DNA from: Nigrospora sphaerica
Taxonomy: Eukaryota; Ascomycota; Sordariomycetes; Amphisphaeriales; Apiosporaceae
DNA: 64,000 nt
Assembly: GCA_018287875.1 (NCBI GenBank)
Contig: JAGVVL010000001.1
Coordinates: forward strand, 2,542,001 to 2,606,000
Direction: 5' to 3'
Below are positions 44,496 to 54,916 of this stretch, piece by piece. The notes beneath the pieces were generated by a model. That model was not told the origin of the DNA and did no database searches. It was given only the letters and a program-made list of their open reading frames with translations. Position 1 is the stretch's first letter. Each line of letters starts with the position of its first letter. The translations under genes and the position numbers were made by a program.

Positions 44496-45595
44496 CTGAA
44501 CTCGAGGAGGTGGTAGGATGGCCGGTTGAGCACACCTTGGCCCAAGAAGCTCGGTGTGGTCGAGGTCAACGGGTGGGAAGAGGCCGCACGGTACAGGAAC
44601 AGGGACTGAAGAGCCCAAGTCGTCTGGGAACCGGTGCCGACGCCCTTCCCGGCCAGGCGGGGGTTGTTATAGGAGACGAGGGTCTCGCCCCATCCGCCGT
44701 CGGTGTTCTGGATGGGTTCGAATCACCCGAGGCCGCCCCTGACGCTGGCCCAGCAGGAGGCCGAAGTACTCGAGGATGCGGCCGGTGACGTCGGCCGGGC
44801 TCGGGTCACACAGGCCATCCATGTCGCTGAAGGGCATCTTGTGCAGCCACACTTTGTCGTTGAAGCAGTCAAACGCTGCCGGCGGCGGCAAGGGCCTTGT
44901 CGCCCGCCGTGAGGATGAGCTTGATCCACTCGTGTTCCAGAAGAGCTGGGAGAGCGGGGGCGCGAACGGGACCCTCTTGTCGCTTGGGTCGACCAGATCT
45001 CGTCAAGGAAATCATTGTCGGCGCTGAGTTTGTTTGGCGATGCGTAAAGCGGTTGGTGGTGAGCCACTACCAGGGTGGGGATGAGCATGCTTCTCGCCCA
45101 GGACGACAAGGTGTAAATGCTGAGGGGAGATGAGGCGGCACAAGAATGAGCCCAGCCAGGAGCTGCGGTACCGCCTCCCATGTAAAAAGACCAAAGGTGG
45201 CGAGGAAGAAGCGAGTGAAGAAGCGGACCGCGGCCACGTCGCCATTCCGTAGCATGAAGTCTCGCCTTGCGCAGAGCGGTATCGTCTCGAGGGACGCCCA
45301 GAATCTTCGGTGCCGGGTAGACCTTGGTAGCCGAGGCGTTGCCGGGAAGTTCGGGGGCCAATCCCCAGGAGCCGTCGTCTTTCTGCTCCCGAAGCACCCA
45401 GTATCGCATAGCCGCGCCATCGGCGCCGAGGTCCACTTCGAGGGCGTACTTGAACGTGACGTACTCGGACGTGAAGATAGCGTCGGGCGAGACTCCGGCA
45501 GCCCAGTGACCGTCGGGGCGTTGTCGGTCGAATGAGTACTGAACCGCCGACTCCAACGCGGCTTTGGCGCGGGAGCGAAGCGATGACAACGCCAT
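44496..45595 (-). pseudogene. squalene-hopene-cyclase-like triterpene cyclase relic
   Basis: Collinear cyclase fragments broken by at least four frameshifts. Blocks on the minus strand: 45595-45264 (N-terminal helices with QW-like repeats RPDGHWAAGV and KDDGSWGLAPELPG), 45263-45127 in a second frame (AAVRFFTRFFLATFGLFTWEAVPQLL), 45125-45000 back in the first frame (IYTLSSWARSMLIPTLVVAHH), 44998-44940 ([14 protein letters not shown]), 44940-44880 ([14 protein letters not shown]), 44875-44750 ([19 protein letters not shown], then [13 protein letters not shown]), and 44720-44496 ([28 protein letters not shown]). In intact squalene-hopene cyclases the catalytic DXDD lies between the fifth and sixth blocks; here about 150-200 residues are gone, so the enzyme cannot work. 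A second gap removes the region before QNTDGGWGE. The C-terminal end is also missing. An intact copy would cyclise squalene or a derivative at a membrane. Confidence 0.85.
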
Positions 45596-45843
45596 GGGTT
45601 CGAGGCTACGCTGCGGGAGAAGCTTGGCCCGCCGCGGTGCGGCGTCATCAAGGCCGTCATCACCGTCTTCTTCGGCCCCCACATGGTCTCGCCGAACCCG
45701 GGCGTCGTCGACGAGTGTTGGCGCTGGAACGAGGACGTGCGTTTGATGTTCATGGGCATGCCGCGCTGGCGGATCCCCGAGGCCGACTCGGACATGCGCC
45801 ACTTCGACTTCGGCACCACGCCGCCGAACGCCAAGATCCCTTG
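45596..45843 (+). pseudogene. cytochrome P450 internal fragment
   Basis: An open stretch of about 80 codons on the plus strand beginning at the very base after the cyclase relic's Met codon, in divergent orientation. Its translation (KAVITVFFGPHMVSPNPGVV, then DECWRWNEDVRLMFMGMPRW and RIPEA) matches the helix F/G region of fungal class II P450s, where patterns like FGPHLLxxNPDFxxDFWxFD and LxxGLPRWLIPxA are usual. The N-terminal membrane anchor, the ExxR motif and the heme-binding Cys loop are all absent, and the frame soon runs into unrelated sequence. I infer a deletion joined this P450 piece to the cyclase. It is the likely tailoring partner of the former triterpene locus. Confidence 0.6.
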
Positions 45844-46187
45844 CCGGCTTCGCCGCCGTTCCAAGATCGGACGACGGGGGTCGGCACTTGAAGAGGCAAA
45901 ATTGCGTGTGGGAGATGGCGACGAGAAGCACGCACTCCTTAAACGACAATCCGGTAGTTAGGAAGAAAGACTGGTCGATGAGATGGGGAAAACAAGACGG
46001 TGACTCCGAGGGGAACCAGGATCGTGTTCGGCCGCCCTGTAGCTGAACAGCAGCCTCGCGCAGTCCGTTGCAGAGGCCTGTGGCCGACTGTGGCATGTTC
46101 TAATTTACACAGCACCGTTGGTGGTGCACACACCCAAGCCAGCCTGTGCGCATTGTGCGGCGCTCCCCACGGCTCGGTCCCTCGTCA

Positions 46188-47274
46188 TCACCGTAGCTGC
46201 TTCTGCATGTAGACGCAGGCGGTGCCCCATACCTTGCCCGTCGCGTCCACGTCGAACCAGGCGTCGGCCTGGTGGTCGTACGCGACGTACCCGCGCTTCT
46301 GGTACCAGTCCTGGTTCGTGATCTGCGAGTCCCCGGTCAATACAGAATCCCGGGCCCGCGCGAGAGCGGGGATCCAGGGGGGAGGGGAAGGAGGGAAGGG
46401 TGGGTTCGCAGACGCACCTGGGGGATTGGTCGCTGTAGCGCGATCCGCCGCGGGCTATCAACGGCCACTTCCGAGTTGGCGATGGTATTGAGCGTGATGG
46501 CCGTGGCGCCAAAGTCTTCGACGGCCATCCTAACGCCCACCGCGAGGGTCAACAAAAAACGTTGGGAGGAAAGGGGCAGGGGTCCCGGGAAGACTCCCGG
46601 TTTCATGCGGAAAGAAGCGGAAGGAAACCGGAGAACCAGGGGAGGGTGACCCAACGCACCTCTCGATCGCATCCATGGCGGCGCCGCCGAGCCCGCGGCT
46701 GTGCAGGGCCCGCGACACGTAAAAGGTCGTGAGGCTGTAGACGCCGGCGACGGGGTTGGTGCGCATGCGGGCGTCGTCAGCGGCGGCGTCCAGCGCGATG
46801 TGGCCGACGGGCACGAAGCCGCCGGCGTACGCGGCGTCGGCCGAGCGCCCGCGCCCGAAGACACCCGGGCTGCTGTCGGCCAGCGCCGCCGCCTCGTCCG
46901 GGAACGCGGCCCCGTGCGCCGCGAGGTACGCCTCAGTGTTCGCGTGCGCGTGTGGGAGGACCTGTCGTCGCCGCCGCCCTCTCGGTCAGCGGATGCGCGG
47001 ATGGAGGACGGCGATGCTTTTCTTCACACGCGCGGGGGAAGCCACTCACGATCCAATGCAGGCCCATCTTGCCATCCCGCTGCAACGCCCGCCACGTGTC
47101 CACGCTCTCGACCTTCCAACCGCACGCGACGCGCTGCCGTCGCAGCCTCTCCACGTGCGCTGCCGCATCCGGGTCCCAGGGTATCAGCACCACGGGCATC
47201 CTTTGTGGCGGTGGGGCCTCCCTGGGATCGGTGCCCGCCTCAAGGGGGGTGGTAGCGACGGCGGTAGTGGCCAT
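46188..47274 (-). CDS. GNAT-family N-acetyltransferase
   Basis: Four exons (47274-47050, 46961-46660, 46529-46418, 46322-46188) total 257 residues. The fold signs are GHIALDAAADD (beta-strand 4 region), GVYSLTTFYVSRALHSRGLGGAAMDAIER (acetyl-CoA pyrophosphate loop, R-G-L-G-G-A) and ITNQDWYQKRGYVAY (the aromatic-rich end of the fold). The substrate is unknown: it could be a small molecule or protein amine. Introns are 47049-46962 (88 nt, GTGAGT), 46659-46530 (130 nt, GTGCGT) and 46417-46323 (95 nt, GTGCGT, branch TTGAC). Each junction restores a continuous domain. The N-terminus (MATTAVATTPLEAG) is Ala/Thr-rich and variable. It neighbours the decayed triterpene locus on the same strand as the cyclase relic. 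The EfuA cluster contains an acetyltransferase, but nothing here shows that this GNAT belongs to that pathway. Confidence 0.85.
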
Positions 47275-48314
47275 GGGGAAGCCGGGAGAAAGCTAGGAGT
47301 GATAGACAAGAACGTTCTCCGGGCTCCCGGTCGGTGAGGCGTCGTGGAAGGGTGAGGAAAAGAGCAATGTCGGTGGCAATCGACTCACGGCGCCGTCATG
47401 GACCCCCGGGGGATTCTTCGTAGGGTTGGCATGTCGGTTGGCCGGTAATGGTATGTAAGATGCTTCGAAGCGAAGGATGACTCATGACGACAGGAACTAA
47501 CCGGGGGAGGGGACGCTCCGGGGTAAAAAGGCAGGACCCTCCATTGTTGGAATCCAAGGTAGGGGTCCTTTTAGCTGGTAACGTGGAGATGGTGCGGGAT
47601 TGATAAATTCCCGGGCTGCCAGGATGTACCCGACTTGTCTGTCAGGAGCCCAAAGCTAAGTACTGCCAATGGAAATACGGGGCAGACTGCCCTGTCAACC
47701 ATATTATTTTGCTACGATTCGGCTGCGAGGCACGTCGTCGAAGGGGCGCACGTAACGTGGAGGGCCGGTGGGTGGGTAAGATGAGACAAGCTCAGCTCTG
47801 TTGTTGGCGGCGTCCAGACGGCATTAAAGAGAAACCGCAGGAGTGGAGAGTATGGGGTCATGTAAGAAAGCCTACCAGACACCCAGTCTGTACTTTAGCC
47901 TCGGCTATTACCGTACACTCAACGGCCAGCCAAGTAAGACTACTCGTAGGGACGTGACGACCTTTGGAGGTTTGGTTTTCCAAGGCCTATCGGTGTTGGG
48001 CCCTGGCCAATTGGTGTTGTGAATGAGGTACGTCACCTACCACGGTATCTACCTAGGTAGTTGAGCCATCAAGGTACCAACACCCGCCATAAATCCATAT
48101 CCCGGGCACAGCGGCCGCTGGATTGTTGGTAGGCTGGGTCCGTATTGGAACAGCGCGAACGTCGCACCCGACTGCGTTGCTAACATCACTATGAGTTTCT
48201 CGCGGTATGGTCATGGCAAAATGCTGGATTCAATTGGTATTATCTGGTTGGTCGTAGCATCGTAACTTTGGGGGTGCTGTAGCGCGTAAGGAAATGGCGG
48301 GTCCGGCGCGCGTC
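47275..48314. other. intergenic, no supported gene
   Basis: About 1.0 kb between two minus-strand genes. It contains a perfect 12-bp palindrome CTACCTAGGTAG at 48049-48060. No gene is seen. Confidence 0.6.
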
Positions 48315-49122
48315 TTACAGACCCAGGGACTTCACGATGGCCTCGCCGACGCCCTTGGCCGAGGCCGGGTTCTGGCCGGTGATGAGCTTGCCGCCGTCGG
48401 CGCTGACGATCTTGGGGCCCCAGGCCTGGTCGGCCTTGACGTAGGTGGCGCCGGCGGCCTTGATCTTGTCCTCGAGCAGGAAGGGCATGAGCTTGGTCAT
48501 CTGGGCCTGGTCCTCCTCCTCGTTGGAGAAGCCGGTGGCCTCGTGGCCCTTGAGCAGCGGGGTGCCGTCGTCCTTGACCACGTTGGTGAAGACGATGGGG
48601 CCGTGGCAGACGGCCGCCACGGGCTTGCCCGCCGCCGCGAACTCCTTGATCAGCGCGATGCTGTCGGCGTCGGTCGCCAGGTCGAACATGGGGCCGTGGC
48701 CGCCCGGGTAGAAGAGCGCGTCGAACTCGCCGGCGCGGCCGACGAACGTCGACAGCTTCTGCGTGTTCTTCCACACCTCCGACTTGGTCTTGAGGAACTC
48801 GACCGACTCGGCGTCGCCCTCGAACGCCTTAACCGAGGACGGGTCGAGCGGCGCCTCGCCTCCCTTGGGCGAGGCAAACGTCATCTCCGTCTTGCCGGCG
48901 AGGACATTGTAGGGGTGGGCGAGCTCGGGCTGGGGCACGGCGGGGAGGCGTCAGCAAGTCTTCTCCCCATCATCATTATCTTCTTCCACTTCCACGGGGG
49001 TCACAGTGGAGGAGCGGATTGGGGGGCACGGCAGATAGACGCACCAGGTACCAGCCCGTAGGGGCATCGGCCGACTCGATGCGGCCGTAGGAGGTGAGAA
49101 CGACGAGAACCTTGGGGGCCAT
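48315..49122 (-). CDS. DJ-1/PfpI family Hsp31-like glyoxalase III or chaperone
   Basis: Two exons (49122-49045 and 48929-48315) encode 230 residues. The first exon ends TGWYL and joins PELAHPY, the strand-turn that carries the conserved Glu28 of the Hsp31 triad. The nucleophile elbow AAVCHGP places Cys134 next to His135. FYPGGHGPMFDL and the late region GKLITGQNPASAKGVGEAIV also match class I glutamine-amidotransferase-like DJ-1 proteins of the Hsp31 group. Members convert methylglyoxal to lactate without glutathione and act as stress chaperones in the cytosol. The intron (49044-48930, 115 nt) has GTGCGT, branch CTGAC and CAG. The antisense strand is also open over most of the gene but has no domain. 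Confidence 0.93.
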
Positions 49123-50714
49123 GGTGACGGAGGATGGGTTTAGAGTATCTTGGTGGGTTAAGTCTGCGGTAGTCGACGGGGTGATCTTGCAACCAAGTAG
49201 TGGGTATGGTATCCTGTGCGGTGATTATGAAAAGCTAGCAGATGGGAACGTCAACTGGCTGGCTACCGTCTCTTTATATCCATGCCGCGCATACGGCGGA
49301 GACGGGCCCGGAGGGGCTCTCACATGAAGACCGTCATGCACGACACGCTGGAAGACAACAAACCCTATTTTGGTCCCAATCCCAAGAGGGGCAGCTCCGA
49401 AACCCATGGGAAGCTGGGGACACCCATCCCGGCGTGGGGTGCATACACTATCTCTCCTCGAAGCCGGGAGAAAGACAGGGACGCCGCTTGGCATCCGTCA
49501 GGTTGAACAGCATGACTAATGCTCTCTGGCTGCCGCTGGGTATCCAGGGGGCAACCCGCGAGTACTTCCCTCCCGGACGAGCATCATCAGGGGAAGACAG
49601 AAGCATGGGAGGTACGGATCCGTAAAACGCGTCCCTTTCCACGGCAAGTACCTGGACCTGCGCATGATGACATGAAGGGGGCCCCATCCCTACCTCTCAG
49701 TACTTGATAGCAGCAGCTCCAGCAGCAGCTCCAATCCAGCAGCAGCTCCAATCCAGCAGCTCCAAGCTTGCGTACCGCCAACTACCCCACCATCCATCCA
49801 GTTTAGAGCACCCAGAGGTCCAACATGGCATGTAGTACTTTTGAGTTCCGCCGCAATTCCGCGCGCGCACGACCCCGACACCCACACACGACGTCACCCC
49901 CGGTGGTGCGGAAAAGTCCGCATCAGAGATTTTCCCATTTCGTGGGCGCAGGCAGGAAACCTGCACAAATCGAGATCGCTTTGGACTCTGGGCCGAAAGA
50001 GAAAGAAAGAGACGAACAGAGACATAATCATTGCTTTCCTCCGCCGGTCAGTCCGAAGGTGACGACGACGACGCCGACGGCGGCGGCGGGCGGCGGCAGC
50101 AGCAGCAGCAGCGGCGGCCGAACATCTGCCCTACGGTCAGAGCACTACTTTGTTCATAAGTATAGTCTCTCAAATCTCTACGGCCACTACCCCCCAAGTT
50201 GCCAACGCACAAGGAGCTGCATCCGCGACAGAAGAGCCCGGCACTGCTAGCTTGCCTGCCAGCTTCCAGTATCACCCATGCCAGTACTGACCAAGCCCGC
50301 GTCTATGGATCGGCCACGTGGTGGCAATCTTTTCCGTGACCTGATCTGCCGGACTTAGTGTTAGTATGGCTTGCCGCCGTTTTCTCGGGCCTTAGCTCTA
50401 AACGCCGATCTGCTTTGTCAAACTCGAACGGGACACCCGCCGGGGGTGCCGGCAAGGGCGCTGTGCAATGACCGTTTTGGATATCTACGCCGAGGCATGT
50501 GCCAAGACCATCTGCTGGCAGCGCGCAATTGTTCAAGCTCATACCCCATGCTTCAAACCTTGCGCCGTGAGTGACGATGAATTCCTGTCATGCACGCGTT
50601 AAGCACGCAGTACGTAAGCAAATCGTCAATTATGGAATTGTGTAGTGACGGGACTAGGTTTGTCATATGCATTTATCTTCGCGCGCTCTCTCCATCTCTC
50701 TCTCTCTCTCTCTC
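49123..50714. other. intergenic, repeats but no supported gene
   Basis: About 1.6 kb between the DJ-1 gene and the 3' end of the transporter. It contains the AGCAGCAGCTCCAATCC repeats (49708-49766), a short GGC/AGC-rich patch near 50080-50115, and a CT tract at 50695-50716 that reaches the transporter stop codon. No gene is seen. Confidence 0.6.
49708..49766. repeat. AGCAGCTCCA(ATCC) minisatellite
   Basis: Four imperfect copies of an AGCAGCAGCTCCAATCC-like unit, upstream of the DJ-1 gene and outside any supported coding frame. Confidence 0.85.
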
Positions 50715-50716
50715 TC
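50695..50716. repeat. (TC)n tract at the transporter stop codon
   Basis: About 11 TC units whose last bases form part of the ABC transporter's TGA stop (50717-50715) on the opposite strand, so the tract begins the 3' UTR. Confidence 0.88.
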
Positions 50717-53700
50717 ACTTTGCCGCTTTCCTCTTTTCGACCACACTCCGCCAGCGCGTCCGGGCGACCCGCAGCGTCATCCAGGCCACCACCCGGTATG
50801 CGACGACGACGCCGGCAAGCACGATGACGGCGACGGTCCCGTTCACGTTGAGCTTGTACAGGTCGAGCACCTGCTCGCCCGACGAGATGAAGCACTCGCC
50901 GTTGGGCTGGCGCTGCGTGTCGTCGCACGTGAATTGGATGTCGCGCAGGCTGAAGGGTGCGAGCGCCCGCGTCGCCCACCGGATCGGGCTCAGGTAGTTG
51001 AAAGCGTGGAAGAGGGCCGGCATGTCGATCGACATGATGCCCGACATGATCTGCGCCACGCTGAGCAGCACGCTGATAATCTGCACCGCGAACCCCGTGT
51101 GGCTGAACACCGTGTTGAACATGATGCCCAGACTCTCGCCGCAGTGCACAATGGCGAACCCGCAGAACACGCACACAAAGTACATTTCCGCCGTGCGCGG
51201 GAATCCTACCGCCAGGTCCGCCAGCACGCCGAACACGAGACTGGAGATGATCTCGAATGGGAGCTCCAGCACCGTATACGTCATGAAGAAGGCCTCTACC
51301 CCGTAGACCGCATCGTCGTCCTCGCGGTAAAACACTTCACGCTCCGCCGGGTACACGGCAAAGTTTTGAAGCATGCCCACAAAGTAGAAGGCCCCGACCT
51401 CCTGCACGAACCCTACGCGGTTCTGGATGCTGTGGTAGTCGTTCTTGAGCGGCGCGAAGAAGAGCGCCAGCACTATAGCCAACCCGAGAACCTGCATCGT
51501 TCTCGCGAGTATGAGAGGGGGTTGACGGCGCAGATTGATAGTCGCACGATGCATGAGGATGGGAAACGCCGTGAAGAAAGAAGCGCGTTGACGAACGAGC
51601 GCTCCAAGCTCCGCCGGCGTACTTAGAGTCTTCCTGTTGAGCGATTGCCGAGGTGGGGGTATCATGGCGCTCGGCCGCCCCTCGGTGCTGCGTCTGCTTC
51701 CGTCCCCAGGCGCGCCGGATCCTTCATCTCCGGCGGCTGCCGGCTTGGTGGATGGCTTGGAGTTGGTCGCCTCCTCGGCCTCCTCGATGTCAGATAGGCG
51801 TGTGGCCGTCTGGGAGTGGCCGTTGCGTACGGCCTCCCCCCAGGCCTGGAGTAGCCTGGTCACCTTTTCCTTACTCTCAGCTTCGCGTTGCTCCGCCTGC
51901 AGGTCGATGGTGATTAGATCAAGCGCATAGTCGGCAGGGTTGGTGTGCTGGGGACACTGGTATCCCAGGCTGCCAAAGTACCCGAGCATATCCTTGGCAC
52001 TCCCGGCATACGCGGGAGAGCCCCCGCGGGCCAGCAGAAGCACGTTTCCGAAATGGCCAAACAGGTCCGACCTCGCTTGATGGATGGTGAGGATCAAGGT
52101 ACGGCCCTCGTGCGCCAGGCCCTGAAGCACCTCCAAGATGCTGTTGGCCGTAAATGCGTCAAGTCCGGATGTGGGTTCGTCGAGGAGCAGAACCCGAGGG
52201 TCCGTCAGCACCTGGACCGCGATACTGACACGCCGCTTCTCACCGCCCGAAATGCCCTTGACAAGATCAGATCCGATGAGATTATCTGCGCAGTCCTTGA
52301 GGCCCATCTTGAGGAGCACGTCTTCGGCACGGTCGTTCTTCTCCTGCTTGCTCATGAACGAGGGCAGGCGAAGCCCGGCGGCAAACCGCAGAGTCTCTCG
52401 AACCGTGAGGGACGGCAATAGGGCGTCGTCGTCCTGGCAAACGTATGACACGACGGATCCAACAACCGACTCGGACGGAACGGCGCCGTTGAACGTCAGC
52501 TTACCACCGGGCCGATACTGTGTTCCAAGCGAGTTTTTGAGCCGAAGGGCCATGGCATTTAACAGACTGGTTTTGCCCGAGCCGGACGGTCCCATGATGA
52601 CGTTCAGCATTCCTGCCTGGAACGTGGCCGTGACGGGGTTGAGGATGGTTTTGGTGGGCAGCTTACGCCCCCATACGGTTCGTTTATCGAGTCCAAGGGA
52701 AAAGTTGTCCAGTCCGACATCAATAGCCCGGACCTCGTGAATCGATCGTGCACTCATTTTCTCCTTGCCCGCCGACAGATCGGTATCAAACGCCCTCGGC
52801 CGAGCAATTGTCATCTCGACCTTCAAGAAGGCCAGGCCGAGCCAAGACGTCAGGCACAAGAGGACAACGAAGGCGAACATGACGACGATGGGCCGTGTAA
52901 CCCAGTCGCGAGGAAAGCCAAGGTTGTCCATGATGAAAGTACCCGTATATTGGGCGCATTCCGGGTTCGATGCGCCCCCTGCCGCGGGACAGTCGTAGAA
53001 GCTTCCCTCGAACTCGTTTCCGCACAGCGCGCCAAAAGCATAATACTGAACTCTGCGTTAGCAAGCCGAGACGGGCAGTCTTGTCGACCTGTAAGAAGGC
53101 CTACCGTGTAAGTGATGTACTTCAGCCAGCGCACGTAGACGGGTATGGTGTTGCTCTGCACAAAGTAGCCGCAAGCCATGCTTTGGACAGTGTAGGCAAG
53201 GTTTCCGATCAAGCTGGCGCCCGGGAAGTGGCGAACGGCGGCGACGGCGCTCATGGCTAGGCACACGGCAATGTAATGGTTGAGGAGCACGATGGAAAAG
53301 AACGTGAAGAACTTTCCCACGTCGCGGTCGAAGTTGGCCATGAAGTAGTAAATCACGCTGTACAGAAACGGCACGGGGATGTCTTCGGTAAAGAACCGCG
53401 CAATCCGACGCGACAATATAAACGGGAGGGCTGTCACGCAGCCCTCGCTGTGTTCGCGATCAAAAGTGGGAATGTCGATGGTGAGTCGGTACGTCTCGAA
53501 CATGAGAAACAGATATCCTTGCAAACCCACGGAAGTGTACAAGGCTCCTTGCCGTGACCGGATACCGGGCAAGTCGCGAGGCAGGTCGTAAAATATGTAG
53601 CCGCAGATGATGGCCATGAGAATGGCCTCCAGTATGGATCCTGAGACTCCCATGGGGTCTCGCAATGTAGTCTTCAGCGTCCTGCCGGTGAGGACTCGCA

Positions 53701-54916
53701 CCTGCCGGAAGAAACCAGCGTGCTGTATTGGTTTCGGCTTACGGCTGGGTGCCGAATTCTCGGCCTCGTCCTTCACAGTGACCGGCGCAAAGCGCTTTGA
53801 GACCTGCTCCCTCCAGGCGGCTTTGAGACGCTCAACCCGCGCGGCTGACTCCTGTTCGAGCTCCGACGTCCGATTGTCGATGGCTGCATGGTCGATTGTG
53901 AACTCGGCCGGATTCACAAAGGGCGGCAACTCATATCCCATGTCGGAAAACCAGGGAATACAGTCTTTCATGGGGCCGGAGAAGACGGGGCTGCCGCGGC
54001 TCAAAACGATCAAATTGTCGAACAAGTCCCAGATCTCGGACCGAGGTTGGTGAATGGTGGTGATTATGGTCCTTCCCTTTTTGGCCAACGTTTTCAAGGT
54101 CCGTACGAGCTGGTAAGCGCTCGTCGCGTCGAGACCGGTGGTTGGTTCGTCGAGAAAGAGGACCGATGGGTTGGAAAGCAACTGCACTCCAATGCTGACT
54201 CGGCGCTTCTCGCCGCCACTGCACCCACGGTGTTGGCTATCACCAATGCGGGTGTTGGCGCATTCCTTCAATCCCAGCTCGAGGATGACTTCTTCCACTA
54301 TTCTCATGCGCTCCTCTTCTGTCGTGGGGGGAGGCAATCGCAGGTTGGCTGAGTACCGCAGAGTCTCCCGGACCGTCAGTGTCGGCAACAAAACGTCTTG
54401 CTGCATGACATAAGCGTGCCTGATGGAATGGACGCCGTTGGAGTTGTTGAAAAGCACACGTCCGGTCTGCGAGAGCCTGGTGCTGAACATGCGCTCCGCT
54501 ACGGTGTTGAGAAGAGTCGTTTTCCCGGAACCGCTGCCTCCCAAGATGGCCGTCAGGCTGCCGGCCTCCAGAGAAGCATCGACAGAGCGGAGAAGGCTTT
54601 TGCTGGACGAACCGTTCTCGGTCTTCTTAAACGTATTGCGAAACAGCTCGGGGTACGTGGTCGGGTCCAGAAGCGAAGGCGAAGTGTCGACGGTGACCGT
54701 GAGGTCCCGTAGTTGCACGTCCACAGGTTCAACATCGTCCAAGGAGATATGGCCCGCCGCGGAAAGCGAGAGGCGCCGCGCAGGCACTTGAGATGTCCCA
54801 TCCATGGAGGTGGTGACGGAGCTGGCAGGCTCGGCCTTCTCAACATCGAGCGCCCCGGTAGCCTCGCCGCTGGAGGCGGGACGTGGCAAGGCAGCTTCAC
54901 TCGCGGAATAAGCCAT
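50715..54916 (-). CDS. full-length ABCG transporter (NBD-TMD-NBD-TMD)
   Basis: Two exons (54916-53105 and 53045-50715) encode 1,380 residues. NBD1 has Walker A GGSGSGKT (126-133), signature CSGGEKRRVS (232-241) and Walker B LFLDEP (253-258). A first TMD follows, with FFRQVRVLTGRTLKTTLRDP at its start, multiple hydrophobic helices and a Cys-rich late loop. NBD2 has Walker A GPSGSGKT (about 756-763), signature ISGGEKRRVS and Walker B LLLDEP, then a second TMD. The nucleotide-domain-first order defines the ABCG family. Unlike classic fungal PDR pumps, both ATP sites look intact, so it belongs with the non-PDR full-length 'white-like' group. It is probably a plasma-membrane exporter of lipids or small molecules, substrate unknown. 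The intron (53104-53046, 59 nt) has a GTAGGC donor, branch CTAAC and acceptor CAG, and joins YITYT to YYAFG. It is the fusion point of two otherwise separate-looking open frames. Confidence 0.92.

Noticed and set aside
45067..46096. Long minus-strand open frames over the P450 fragment and cyclase relic taken as one intact gene
   Set aside because: The part upstream of the cyclase Met is simply antisense to the P450 fragment, and downstream the cyclase similarity jumps between frames, so no single protein is supported.
48294..49061. 255-codon plus-strand open frame
   Set aside because: Antisense shadow of the DJ-1/Hsp31 gene.
50667..51626. 319-codon plus-strand open frame
   Set aside because: Antisense of the ABC transporter C-terminal half; His/Arg-rich and motif-free.
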